The notes under the pieces are model-generated. The model was not told the origin of the DNA and made no database searches. It saw nothing but the letters and a program-made list of their open reading frames with translations. A program made the translations under genes and the position numbers. A DNA stretch of 64,000 nucleotides from Gnetum montanum (lineage: Eukaryota > Streptophyta > Gnetopsida > Gnetales > Gnetaceae), in NCBI GenBank assembly GCA_015680685.1, contig MNCI01011946.1:319652-383651 (forward strand), in the 5' to 3' direction. Below, one piece after another: positions 35,209 to 47,852 of the stretch (its first letter is position 1; every line of letters begins with the position of its first letter).

Positions 35209-35560
35209 GCAGGATGCATCGTACAGTATGAAGCAATGGACGAATAGTGCAAGATTTGATTTGGCATGTAGATATTAAGTTTTGGGATATTATAGTTATT
35301 TGCCCTCCTAAGACCTGAATGCACTGCTGCTGGGAGTAAAGTAAGCAAGGAAAATTTTTCCTGGCCCATATTTATTTAGAGAACTATTCTCTCTGTATAG
35401 GAAAGCAGCATGATGGCGGTACAGTGGCCATAATTATTTTATATATTTGAATTCCCAATGTGCGGATAAGCTTTTGCTTATTGAATAATCCTTCACATTG
35501 TAGGACTTGAAAAGCTTCATGTGATTTTTTAAATTGACTTCTTTGCATTCCTTATTCTGA
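35209..35560 (+). terminator. CESA 3' untranslated region, probable
   Basis: Sequence after the TGA at 35206-35208 is AT-rich. The TTATTGAATAATCC stretch near 35478-35490 is a candidate near-upstream polyadenylation element, followed by TTGTAGG and a TTGTAACAG region. The exact cleavage site cannot be set. Confidence 0.35.
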
Positions 35561-35949
35561 GCTTGTAACAGAAGCATTTACATACTATCCATGTGTATTC
35601 TTTGAACTATGAACTGACTAAAATTTACCTTACACTTTCTGTTTCATTGCCGCTATTTGAATAATTGCTGTCAGAGATACTACTAGATAAGCTGATAATG
35701 ATGGGTTTTCGTGCTTCATTTGGATGCCCAATATTTGGTTTACTTGTTCAGCCCTGCAATATAAATGGGTCTGCTGTTTCGTAGTCGTGAGATAATTTGC
35801 ATGCCGACTCTCGAGATGATATAAATGACAATACATTGTAACGCCTTCACGGAGAGAGTACTTGATTCTGTTGGAATACGTTTGCCGGCATTGTCGTCTA
35901 CAGAAACTTTGGTTTACAATCTGATCTTCACCTTTCTTGAAGAGCTATG

Positions 35950-36290
35950 GGGTTTCGTCCAATTGAACAGCTTGTTTGTTTATTTTGGTATTTACCTTGG
36001 TATCAACTTGATTTTTACCTTTATTGAAGGCTGTTCAAACAGTTTTAACAGCTTGTATCTTTGTTTTAGTATTTTCCTTGGGCATTAACTTGATTTTCAC
36101 CATTATTAAAGGGTGTTCAGGTTGATTTTTACCTTTATCTTTGTTTTGGTATTTTCCTCAGTCATCACCTTGAAAAGTTTTGGTCCAGTTGAACAGCTTG
36201 AATCTTTGTTTTGGTATTTTCCTTGGACATCAACTTGATTTTCATCCTATATCTTTGTTTTGGTATTTTCCTTCGGCTTCCTTGGTGGGG
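35950..36290 (+). repeat. Degenerate tandem repeat downstream of CESA
   Basis: The word TTTGTTTTGGTATTTTCCTTGG followed by CATCAACTTGATTTTCACC recurs at least four times with irregular spacing, with GAACAGCTTG between some copies. No coding capacity is likely. Confidence 0.65.
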
Positions 36291-36534
36291 TATGTGATAA
36301 TCACTGTGCTTAAAACGTGCTTTATCCTCACTCTTACTTGGAATATGAAGTGAGCTTTGCTGTTTTCTCTGTTGTTGTTAAGGCGGAAGACCCTCTGGTC
36401 TTATTTCTTTTTTAGGTGTTATGGTTACCTTCCTTGTTAGTTGTATGGGATTTTGGAATTTATGATTATGAGAGTACATCTCTTAAGAAGAAAGTTGAGA
36501 TATTGTCATGTAAGATTCCAACAAAGTATCTTGG

Positions 36535-36690
36535 TGCATGGAGTGTGTAGAATTCCAGACGGTTTTTTCTGTTTGCAAACTTTTGATTTGTCAACTAAAA
36601 ATTTTGAACTTTATGGTGTGTGTAGAATTCTAAAGGGTTGTTTCTATTTCCAAGCTATTGATTTGTCAACTAAAAAGTTTTAACTTTATT
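36535..36690 (+). repeat. Two-copy direct repeat of about 75-80 bp
   Basis: GTGTGTAGAATTCCAGACGG ... GATTTGTCAACTAAAAATTTTGAAC (36541-36612) is followed by a near copy at 36618-36685. The overlapping short ORF only reads this duplication. The remainder of 36290-37240 shows no gene. Confidence 0.65.
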
Positions 36691-37245
36691 GTTGTTTTAA
36701 CTTATGGCAATAAGTATTACTATGCTAAAGCATGTGGCTGGTAGTTTGCTAGGAATGGAATCTAGCATGTGGTTTGTAATTTGCTAGGAATAAGTTTCAT
36801 TCTAATGGGTACAATGATCCAATATTTATGTTTGTTTATTCATAGACATTGAACCTTGCTTTGTAGGATGAGCATTGATATTGGGTGCTCTAAGTGGCAT
36901 TGATTTTAACAAATACAAAGGTTGGATGGTGGGTATTAAACTCATTCCTTAGCTTGATAGTTGGTATCATTCTTTTATGCTTTGATCCATTCTCATCAAT
37001 TGGGTAACATCATTGTCAATCAATCAACTAATACAGAAGCCTACATGTTATTTACCTTTGATCCTAATCTCCATTTGCCCTCCTAGAAAGTGCGTGATAT
37101 TACATATGTAAAAACTATGTGATACATACCATACAGAGTGCATCTTAGTTAAATGACTTATAGTTATCTTACACTACTAGGGACACAAGAATGAAGATTA
37201 GACTAGAACAAAGACCTATCAAATACGTCACTTTCTATTGCTTGG

Positions 37246-38084
37246 TGATGAATCACAAAGTTGGGCTGCATCAATGGGCATGTGTCGACACATGAATTGA
37301 TGCGTCAATGCATATGCATCGACATAGCATCTACCTTTGCCTATATAAATGCGTGTACCCATCGCATTTATGGCACCATTGAGTCAGTAGTATAATGAAG
37401 TTCTTGTAGTTTGTTTCCATAGGAGTTAGAATATTTTCTAAAGGCCCACACTTTAAGGATTGTATGGATCCTTATTCAAGCATCAAGGTAAGTGAATACC
37501 TTGATGTGACAACAATAAAGATGTCTTGAAATACCTTGCAACATTCAAAGTAGCTTAATGTTTATTTTAATGAACTTTATTATTTATGCACTTTATACTC
37601 ATGTTCTTAATTAATTAATGCACTTAATTAATACACATAAGTACGATTGCCTCGAGCATATCGTTAATGCTTGGTAATCCCAACAATGTTATCGCTTAGT
37701 ATGCTCAGTAGCCTAACACTTGGTAACCTAGTAGCGTCATGACAAATTTAGGATGTGTACAAAAGGTGGGCTCATATACTTATGTTAGGAAATAGACTAA
37801 GGCATTAGATAGTTGCTTAGATTAGCTCACAATTAATTACTTTATTTCACACTTAGGATAATTAAAATAAAATCTAAAAATCAATACAAATCATGTGCCT
37901 TTCTTTACACTTAATCATACACTTGCACCTACACAAGTGAAGCCAAGAAGACAATGATCATGTTCTTAGGTCACTATCTTTGCTATTGGCATTTAGAGAG
38001 CTAAAGTCCATGGAATTTGACTAGATTGCTAGTGAACGCTTGTGATTTGTATGGTTGGACATAGGGACTACTTGCCGCTCATCA
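37246..38084 (+). mobile_element. Solo LTR with perfect target duplication CTTGG, downstream of CESA
   Basis: An 839-bp LTR begins TGATGAATCA and ends CCGCTCATCA. Flanks are CTTGG at 37241-37245 and 38085-38089, an exact 5-bp duplication. It reads on the plus strand: a TATATAAAT box (37342-37350) lies downstream of a 16-bp perfect palindrome centred on GTCGAC (37279-37294) and a 12-bp palindrome ATGCATATGCAT (37308-37319). Later parts share family words such as TTGGTAACCTAGTAGCG and the reverse complements of motifs in the other LTRs. It starts about 2.0 kb after the CESA stop. Confidence 0.9.
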
Positions 38085-38720
38085 CTTGGTCATCATAAAG
38101 GTGAGGTGCCCTTGAGTTTAAGTGATTCTAATGAAGTTAGAGTGGTCAAGAGGCCACAATAGTGATGCAAGTGAAAGTTATGAAGATGTTGGTGCCATTG
38201 AGAGCCAGGATTCAAAATGTTGATAATGTTCAAACTTGGGGATCTTCAACACTTTTGGTTCTTTCCTCTATGCATTTGAGTCATATATACTCAACAAATC
38301 AATTTAAATTTATACTTTTTAAACAAAGAGTTCATACTATTTTACAAGCGATCAAGAACAAATTTAGGGTCTATTTGCAAATATGTTTATTTTGAACATT
38401 TTGTTAAGGTAGATTTACTTTATATAATGTTGTTCTTTGGGAATATAATGGGATAAAGATTCTAATCTAAACATTGTAATTGTGAAGATTGGGAGGGTTG
38501 TTGGAACCAAAAATAGATCACTATATATACCTCCAAGACTTATACACAACATAATACTTTTGTATAATATATGCAAAACATAATGTTTTGTTATTTTCAA
38601 GATTGATTATGCTAATATGTACGATATAATTGAATGGAATGACATTGCTTACTTGGTTAGAGCATGTGTCTTGTTTGAGAGTCATAGGCTTGATTCCAAG
38701 GGGTATATTTAGTTCTACAA
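38085..38720. other. Intergenic sequence, no gene seen
   Basis: AT-rich sequence with only short open stretches. No domain, RNA or clear repeat is recognised. Confidence 0.4.
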
Positions 38721-38727
38721 ACATATC

Positions 38728-38880
38728 ATGTTGGCTAGCAATGAGGTGCTATTTTAGTGGTAAGACTCTTTGATTTGAAAGCTGCAAGTAATAAATTTCT
38801 CTTTTACTATATGTCTTGAGGTGTAGCTATATTTTGATTATTTCAAGTTCCAATTTCCCCATCTAGTTTCAATTCCAAAA
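38728..38880 (+). repeat. tRNA-derived SINE-like copy
   Basis: GAGGTGCTATTTTAGTGGTAAGACTCT (A-box region, 38742-38768) and the following TTATTTCAAGTTCCAA-like body match the minus-strand copies at 13806-14240. The B-box region is eroded. Confidence 0.4.
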
Positions 38881-39064
38881 ACCCTCAAATAGGCATTCCA
38901 AATTACTTATAATTGAATTAACTGTCTAATTCCTCAAATAGTAATAATCACTCTTGAAAAGGTTTTTGTTATGTAGCATAAAATATTTGTCATTTCAACA
39001 AAAAGGATAAAAGGATTAAAATAACATAATTGCTACAAGTATTTTTTTCTAGAGGAAGAGAAAC

Positions 39065-39330
39065 ATCATTTGAAGTAATGGTAAGGTGTGTGTTTTTCAA
39101 GTTGTAAGACGTAAGTTTGAGCTTGGGTGCAACTACTCAAAAATAGGTTAGGATTTTGTTCATGTATTGATATTGACGGGATTTTGCTTTGGTTGGATAA
39201 GATGAGAGGTTGATTATGGTTGGGACCTTGAATTTGATGGGATTTAGATAAAATTTAATCATTTTATGTTCTCTAAAGGTTAAAAATTGGGTAAATCAAA
39301 GCTTTTCCTTTGGGGACGTGGTGATGTGTT
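39065..39330 (+). repeat. tRNA-derived SINE-like copy, second family
   Basis: The head GAAGTAATGGTAAGGTGTG (A-box-like) and CGTAAGTTTGAGCTTGG (B-box-like) match the heads at 27910 and 40078 (minus strand). The body downstream diverges. Confidence 0.4.
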
Positions 39331-39479
39331 ACAAATTGTTAGAACTCGACATATCCTTAAATTACAAGTTTATAACTCAATACCCATCACAATTGAACCC
39401 ATAGAAGTTTTCAAATCAAGAGTCTTGTGGTTGTTCATGTTAGGTGTTGTGGCATTCTAAGGAGATTATGGTTGTTCTT

Positions 39480-39845
39480 ACCAAATACTATGCTAGTGGG
39501 TCCTTCCCATAGTAGGCTCCTACCTTTTTTGCTCTTGCATAACCATTGACCAAGATGTTCATAGGTATACTATTAGTTGAATATCAACACAAGTACAAGT
39601 CAATAAAATATGCATTAGTTAGTTGTAATTATTCCTTCCATATCATCACTTGCTTGAAAATAATAATTTATAATGAACTAGTAAGGTGTGATGAATAGAA
39701 ATAATGAGAAAGAAGATTTAAGGACATGAGGTACATATGAGAAAAAATATGATTAAGGAAAATCACCTTAACCTTCTATCTTGAGACCAAGTCATACCTC
39801 ATCCCAATGGCATTGCATTGTATCATCCTTAAGATTACCATCCTA
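39480..39845 (-). repeat. Fragment of Athila-type noncoding block
   Basis: Similar in order to 22420-22790 (element 2) and 2440-2790 (element 1): GTGGGTCCTTCCCATAGTAGG, TCTTGCATAACC, GGACATGAGGT, GACCAAGTCAT and GGCATTGCAT. No LTR or coding part accompanies it. Confidence 0.5.
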
Positions 39846-39904
39846 AGATTAACTGAAAAAGCACCATGACTCATCCTCATCATCATTGTTGTCATTGTTC
39901 TAGT

Positions 39905-40078
39905 TTTGTCTCAACAAACTGGGATTGGCTACATTCCACCAAGGTAGGGTCCTAGGAGGATCCATGGCTGAGTGAAAGCTTAACTTCTTTCAAGTGGCTC
40001 ACCTAATCTCAAACCTAGGTCTTATGACTTCAAAAACAAGTACTATACCATCACTCCAAATAATGGTTCCTAAAAGAC
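39905..40078 (-). repeat. tRNA-derived SINE-like copy
   Basis: On the minus strand GGAGTGATGGTATAG (A-box-like) precedes CTAGGTTTGAGATTAG (B-box-like). A body containing the CCTAGGAGGATCC stretch follows. It matches 27735-27910. It ends just before the left LTR of element 4. Confidence 0.5.
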
Positions 40079-40082
40079 ATCA

Positions 40083-41465
40083 TGATCATATTATACTCAC
40101 TTTAGCTTTTTTGCATAAGTCAGAGGCTTGGGTACATTCTATGGCTTTTTAGTGTTTAATGCCATCTTCAGTAGTCCACATTCGACATCTTATGTCATAT
40201 GTAACGTAGTTTCTAGATTTCTATATCTAGCTTGGTAGAAATGATGTTTCACATCATCAATAGCATCATTTTGGCTCCTTTTCTAGTTTTGACGTTTGAC
40301 ATCAACTTTAACATCAATTTTGTATCCAACTTTTGACATCTAGCATCATATCTACTTTTGACGTTTGAAGTCAATTTCACTTTTTCAACATGTCGGCTCT
40401 TTGACGTTCACTATCAATCTTGCATTCAACATTTGATGTCAGCTTTTATTTCTATACATCAATTCTCCTATCCAAAACCTTCCAAAAAATTGTGTGGGCT
40501 CCAATGTGTCACAATATATGAGGCATTTTAGACCTATAAATAGGAGGATACCCCTAAACGAAAAGGGGTTGGCTTTTTAGACATTTTGATTATCATTTTG
40601 CTTCATTGAGCTTTTATAGATCTTCTTAGCAATTGCAGTCATCTCTACTATTGTGTGCAGTTAGCATTCTTTGTGATTGGTGATTTAAAAATCTCTTTCC
40701 AAAGACATTACCTTTCTATAGAATAACTGCCCTTTTTTTCTCTCTCTATTTCCCTACTAACATGTTGTATCCCCTTCGTGTCTTCCTCCTAACATACATA
40801 GAAATTTCTTGGAATTGAGTCAACAAACTGATCTAATCTTTCCCCTTTGCTTCATCAATTATTGAGTCGATTGTTGTTCTTGCTAGATCTTCATTAGGTG
40901 CACATATCAAAGAAAGGTAACATAACTCCTCGTCAAATGCCTCTCATCCCTAGTAAATGTTCTAGAGTAACCCTTAGCAGGTTCCTCCTATTATTATTTG
41001 CTACATAATTTGCATCTTCCTTTTTTCAATTTCCTATTTTTTGGGTTTCATCTAGATTTGCTTTAGATCCATTTTAGCATTTTCCTTTCAGATTTAGCTT
41101 TTTCTAGATTTGTTCTTGTTCTATATGTTTTTTCTATTTCCAACCACATATACGCTCATTCATCTTTCTTGTGCTATTTAGTGCTTTGCCCCATTTCACT
41201 TTGCATTTATGTGTTTCTCTGTATATTCTCTATTAGCTATTCCATGCACGTGTTTCCTCTCATGCTTTGAATTTTTTTATGTTTGGCAAAAACATTTGGC
41301 TCATATTGTCAAATTTTCCCCATGATCTACAAGTCCCCTTTCAATTTGAGGGAAATTATTCAAAAGTTTAGTTTTCCTAGATCATTAGGTGGCCACGAGA
41401 TTGGTTAACTCAATTTTATGTTATATTATGTCAAATTCCATTATTACAATGATCTCTACAACAAC
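40083..41465 (+). repeat. Element 4 left (5') LTR, right end uncertain
   Basis: The first ~360 bases align with 63673-64000 (shared GCATAAGTCA, TACATTCTATGGCTTTTTAG, TAGTTTCTAGATTTCTATAT). It is rich in the word TTTGACATC/TTTGACGTT (40290-40450). A TATAAATAGG box lies near 40536-40545. The right end is inferred from the ACAACA before a PBS-like TTGGTGCTAG (41472) and cannot be confirmed, because the other LTR is truncated. Confidence 0.6.
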
Positions 41466-41485
41466 ATATTTTTGGTGCTAGAAGG

Positions 41486-43760
41486 ATGGCCTCCACAAAG
41501 CTAAATGTTCTTTCTAAGATTAACTCTTTATTTTAGCTTCCTGCAATTTTAACGTTTTTGTGTTTTTTCTTTTTACTCTAAGTGTTGCTAATGTGTTGCA
41601 TTGATACACTGACATCATGTCATCCTTTTACAACTTTAATGTTGTGCAATTTCTTTGTGATTTCAATGTTCTTATTGAAATCATAGTGTTTCACCTCTTA
41701 TTTCAAGTGTGAACCTATTTTCAAGGATGAACCGATGCACTGGTAACATGCTCTATGAAGTCATGTTATTTTCATAGTCATTGCTAGGTCTCATCATCTA
41801 CTTCAAGCTTGTTCAAAATGTAAAAACTGATGGTGTTAAGGAGAAATCAATGGTTCTTAAATGGATTAAGCTTAAAGGACTACAAATAGCCTATTCCAAA
41901 TGAGAGATGGACTATATTCTTATACTTGACATGTTCAAGCTCATGGTAGAGTATAAGCATGCTAACAAACTACCACATGCTCTTTCCAATTTGGATTGTG
42001 CAATTGAACTCAATAATGAGGAAGCCAAAAAGATAGTAGAATTCATTCTAAAATAGGAAAAGATGCAAGAACATGTTTACCTATAGATTAAAGAAGCTAG
42101 GATGAAGAATACTCTAGATTAGCCTCTTGGTATGCACATTACTCTCAGAGCAAGGAGAGGAAGTGTTGCCTCCAAGTTAGATATTCATTTGATATATGAA
42201 GATGAAGAGAAATTGACAAAAGAGCTTGGAAAAAGCAATATTCACTCTCATCAAATCCATAATATCAACACCTTAGTTGCTTAGAGTATTTGTACCTAGA
42301 TTTGTTCTACTCATTACTGAACCATTTAGGCTCCCTTTCACCATTGCTTTGTCTTACCAACTATTTTCACCTAATAACATTAGTAATCCACATTTCATTT
42401 TTCAATTATTTATTTGACCCTTTGAAATCATCCATTCCATTCCTCAACCACAGCCTGTCATACCTATATTTTAGCCATTTTCACTTTTTGTTCCTACCTC
42501 GTAGCCATTTAGTATCCCTCCAGCTACCAGTGTATTCTCCTTTCCTATACACCAATCTAATCCAATTTCTTTGGGTATGCCTGTTCCTACTTCTTTTGAA
42601 CCCATTCCTTATGTGCATCCTTCCTTAACATCTTTACCTATTGCTTGGTTCCATCTACGATAATTTTCCTGGAAAAGATTCATAGCTACTTGCATTTCTT
42701 AATGACATGATGCTCCATCTTCAAAATAATAAAGATACTCATTTTGTAATAAAATCATATTATTTCCTTGGACAAAGTGATCCTTTCAACTTTGTAATCA
42801 CTTTGCCTATCTTACCTAAGGAAGTTTCATTGCCTACTTTTACTAAGTATAACAGTGAAATGGAAGACCCCTTGAATTATGTAATCACATTAAAAAATGA
42901 ATGCATTCTTTGGCTCTTTACCCATATATTATGCTAAGATGTTTTTTGAATTCTCTTTATGGAGGACTTTTGAAATGCTATGTTTCCCTAGCATATGAAT
43001 CTATCACATTTCTGGAGCACCTGATCACAGACTTCATTTAATGCTTCAAGTTTAATGTACCTCAAAGTACTAGTGTGATGTCTTTCGTTGGCATCAAAAA
43101 AGCTCTAAATGAGCCCATTGACAAATTCATCTCTTGATGGACAATAGCATCAACAAAGCTACCCTATCATTTGGAGGAATGTCATTTGCAAGAAATCTTT
43201 AAAATAGTGTTGACTGACTACATTAAAAAAACGATGGCTTATCCTAAGCCTTACTCTCTAAATGATGCTTTCCTAGATACCAAATGCATTGAAGAAGTAG
43301 CCATTTGATGCAACGACCAAGAATTCATGTCAGTCTGTAACAAGGCTAATAAGGCTGCTAAGCATGAGAAGGGAACACCAACTTCTGTAGGTGTTTCTTC
43401 TTTCTCTAAGGGATAAAACAATGCTTCCTCAATTACTTCCTCTTCCACTCAACTGTGTAGACCTCAAAGGAGTAGAGACTAGTACACCAAGACACCTATG
43501 AGACACTCTCTACTTCTTAATAATCTTCTTAGGGATGGACACCTTAAAGAAAAACATGTTTCTAATCAAGCAAGAGCATGCTGCCATTACATTTAGCTGA
43601 TAGCTATGGATCCTTTTCAAAGACAAGAAGGTAACCCTAATGTGCCTAAGTAGTATGACTATCAAGAATATTGTTATGATCATGAGAGTGTTGTACATGA
43701 CATAGATAACTATAGGAATCTAAAGGATGATATCTAGGATCTCATCAATAAGGGCAAGAT
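41486..43760 (+). pseudogene. Element 4 gag remnant
   Basis: Fragments in several frames include a Pro/Phe-rich part (42290-42660) and the core FTKYNSEMEDPLNYVITLKNEC (about 42838-42905). The core corresponds to the start of the retrotransposon gag domain in Tat elements. Stops are frequent. The N-terminal part is not recognisable. Confidence 0.55.
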
Positions 43761-44559
43761 GGTGGTAGAGAGTGATCTATCCACTATGCATCTAGACAAC
43801 CAACACCTTGAAGTATTCCAAAATCCCTTGAGAGCTAGAGGCATAATTTTGGCTTTCAAGCTTGAATACAAAGGTCATAAATCTTCACTACAATCCAGAT
43901 AGTCATCATTGTAGCCTTAGAAGCCTTATGTGATTTGCTAATTTGACCACACCACAACATCATCCAAGCCAAATCATTTCTCTCCATCTCTTTATAGCAT
44001 TCATGCTACAAACTTCCATCAAACCACTCTTGTTCAATCTACACATCCATCCATTTTTGATTCTTCTCTATCTCATGTTGGACCTCATAACATCCTTACA
44101 TCTACTATAGCTCAAACATCTTCTTTCCATTCATCTTACTTAAAAATACTCTCCTGTAGTCAATAGACCAAAGAATCACATTCAGCTAAAAAAAGGAGAA
44201 GGCTATTGATGCATTGAAGCAACCTTCGAAGACAACAAAGAAGGTTTCATTCTAGCAATAAGAAGAGACCACTTCTTTAAGGAGCCTTCCACCTATTTCT
44301 AATCTTATGTAGCCAGTTATGGTAGCACCTTCTCTATAGGGATTTTAGCCTACAAACAATAAGGTCTTATAGCAAATGACCACCATTTTGCATTCTAAAG
44401 GTAAGAACTTGTCCTTGTATGACCTCATGACAATCTCTAAAGAACATTACATTGTACTATATGATGTTCTTAAGAGGATCATGGTTCCAAGTAACATTCC
44501 TACTTAGACAGAACCTATATCTTCCTTTCTTAAAATCCCTCACCATAAATCAGATAATC

Positions 44560-45060
44560 TGAACTTTTGTGGTGAGAACATGAAGACTGATTTGGAGATA
44601 GGAGATATTTGTCAACTTTTGCTCTACATGACCATCAAAGTGTTCCCAGAAGTTGTAGTTCTGCAAATCCATATTGATGATGATGCTAGATCAAATGTGA
44701 TCATCTAGGTTGTTATTAAGCATCTTGGTTTTCATGATTAGGTAGCTTTCAATGAAACCTACACTAACCTCTTTACATTTAATGGTACATGATTAGAGGA
44801 TATAGGTTCCATTAGATTACCTTTTAATGATAGGTGATGCTATACAATTTGAGGCTATTTTCATGATAATATGCAAGTGTCCTAACATTAACAATATACT
44901 AGGATGTCCTTGGCTAGCTCAACATCGAGTTGTGTCTTCTCCTATACATCAAGAGATACACATCCTTGTTCGCATTTGTGAGATAATTATCTCTATGGAA
45001 AAACAAATTCCAAGTGTCTCTTGCCTAGATCAAGAAGAACAATCTTATTAACTTAGTGGA
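44560..45060 (+). pseudogene. Element 4 aspartic protease remnant
   Basis: A LQIHIDDDARSNVII stretch near 44660-44705 stands where retropepsins have VLIDDGSSVN. It is followed by NNILGCPWLAQHRVVSSPIHQEI (44885-44960), matching the LLGRPWLH...HQ end of Tat proteases. The active-site Gly/Ser is altered and stops occur, so it is inactive. Confidence 0.65.
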
Positions 45061-45469
45061 AAACTAGTTGATATTAAACTTGAACTTGTGGGCAAGCCTA
45101 CAATCCCCTACTCTCCTAAAAACTTTGAGGTTATGGCTAATTTAATAGACTTGGGAAATGAGTCTCATTTTGATGTCAAGTTTTTTGGCTTAGGATTTAG
45201 AGAGCTAGCTACATCCTTGCCTAAGAAGAAGTATTTATCTTATCCTTCTTATTTAGCTACTCAAAATTCATTGAGAATGTGATAATGTTAGATGCATAAG
45301 CTTTTTTCTCATTTTTGTTTTCTACTAAGTGGTAGACATATACTAATTCCTATTAGGATTTTTCTTTAACTACTTTTCTATTGTTTGTTATCATCAGACA
45401 ATGATGGTTACCTTTCTACTTAAACTCTATTTGTTAATCGCTTATCATTAGTGGGTAAAATCAAGTTAA

Positions 45470-47852
45470 TAAGCGATTTTTGGCTTTGATGTGTCATGTT
45501 GATTTTAGTTGTCAATACACAAAAGATAGCTACATCAAAATTGACATGAAACACAATATTTTATTTTTCTCAAAATTTTATACAACTAATGTACATCCTA
45601 TCTTTTGATGTGAAGTCTAATTTTAACATCAAACACACCTGATGTTATATAAAATTTTTTCATCATACACAAATGGCATAGAAATAATATAAAAAATGAT
45701 GCTCAATAGTCTTAGTCTTTTTTGGCAACTTCCACATTCTGCCTCTTCATCAATTGAGATTTGAACTAGCTATTCTACTATTCTTTGGTTGCTTTCTTTA
45801 GGTTCTACACAAAAAATCAATATAAAGAAGTTAGTTTTATTTTATTTATCATTTAGATTAAATAACATAAAATGATCACCTAAGATTTTGGTGCTTACCC
45901 TACATTTCTTTGTAGATTTTCACAATCTACTATTCTATCTCCTCCAAGCTCAGGTTGTTCATGTATAATTTATCAAATGTTAAGCTTTGGATTGTTGATA
46001 GAATACTTGCCCATTCTTCCTCATAGGCCTTCAAATCTTCTAGGAGGATATCATCATCTTCTCCTTTTGCTCTAGGTTCCTCTTCAAGATCTCTTTGCTC
46101 TTCTTTTGGTATGGTAATTACCACACTATTTGCAAAATATTCTAATAACTCTTCTAGCTTAATCTATTTAATAAATAGACTTCTTATTTCTCTATCTACA
46201 TATAAAATTCTATTTTTCTTTGATAGCTTATGATGCTTAATGGTTTGATACTTCCTTCCCTAACTCTCCCATGCTATAATTGAATTTCTTAGACTAGTCA
46301 TTAAGTGTATGATTGCCAAGGCTAAATGCTTCCTCTCAATTAGTGTTCTTTAACACTCCATAGCTTTATTCTTTTCTATCCATATGCATGGGGAAGAGGA
46401 TTGTGTTTGACCATGTTGCTACCTTAGATCTCTACTTTTAACAGCTCCGCTTGGTACAACAACATCTTTATTTATCTTTTGTGCTCTTCGTTATCCTTTC
46501 GTGCTTGCTCCAATAAATATAGGAGTATGATATTGGTGTTGATATGTTCAATGGCTAATAATCCCGTATCCTTAGCATAATTGAAGGTAACACTTATTTT
46601 ATCAGTAGCAATCTTCTCCACTACTACATTTACATTTATTGTTGGATCATGGAAAGTAACCTAATCCTTTTCTAACTTAATCTTTATCTTTGTATTCTAA
46701 ATTAAAATAATTAGATTCTTTGCCTCTAATGCTGAATGTTATTTTATAGTAATAAAATTTCTAACTTACCTTCTTCTAGAGATATTAACTTCATCTTTAT
46801 CTCCATATTCTTTGCCAAGCCTTCTAACATTATCTGCTTGTCCTTCTCACAAGCCTAGATTTTCCTTTTCATTTCTAGAAAAGAGAAGAAAATGGTTAAA
46901 TCTTTTCAACATCAAAATGATTAACATGTGTACTTTTGATGCAATGTCATTTATACTTATCATGTGACATGGAAGGCTTGGAATGCATGACCTCCTTAAT
47001 CCACTTGCAAATCTCCATGTCATTTAAAATTGATTTGATAGCTACTGAAGTGAAATTTTCTAGAGGTGAAGGAGGGATCTATCCTCACCCTCCTATTCTT
47101 GTTGATCTATTTCATTAAGGTTTAAATCAAAGAGGTTGTAAAAAATCATATTTTTTTCATCCCCTTCATCTTCCTTGGATGAAAACAAGTTATGCAAGAA
47201 TTTCTATTCCTCTTGACTTATACCTTTCTTTGCTCTTTGGGAATCCAAGGAAGGCCAAAATTTAGTCTTTTCACTTTACATTCCAATGTCCTTCTATCTT
47301 GAGCAGCTTTTGTAGTAAAAAATAGTTAAGTGTTAGCATCACATTGTTCTTTGATAACATCAAAATCAAAAACTGTGTTGCATCAATGACACTTAGCATA
47401 AAAAATTCACAAAAAAACACTTCCTTATTCCTGCCTTGAATTACTTTTAGGGGACCTTGACTCCTAGATTTTTGGACGAGATTTTCTCCTTAGAAAGAGT
47501 TTGTCTCTTTCTTGATACCTTTTCTCTCCAAAATATTCTCCTTTTCTATTTCTACATCATCGCTTATTTTCTTTTGGGGCTTCTAAATGCTTTCAGACAT
47601 TGAGGATCCAATCTCTTCTCTAGCCTTTGAGGTTAATGTCAAAGAATCATTACCTCTGATGCTATAGGATGACATTAGAATTTCTAAATATGGGTACAAT
47701 GGGGTCTTGAATTCTATCTAAAGCAATGTTAGCTTTCTTCTCTACTCTATGGAAAATAATATTATCATGACCTTTATTAGCCCATAGTAGAACCCAAAAT
47801 TAACCATGTTGCTCATTGTCTTCTTCTTTCCCTTTTTGACCTCCTAGAGCAA
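45470..47852 (-). pseudogene. Antisense ORF remnant inside element 4, left half
   Basis: Minus-strand translation gives acidic, Lys/Glu-rich coiled-coil-like stretches: EEWASILSTIQSLTFDKLYM within the open stretch 46124-45930, and KDKQIMLEGLAKNMEIKMK near 46850-46790. The sequence continues rightward beyond element 3 at 57567-59150. The function is unknown. It may be an antisense ORF of the kind reported in Tat elements, or part of another insertion. A TCGCTTA...TAAGCGA inverted repeat lies at the left edge (about 45437-45475). Confidence 0.4.
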
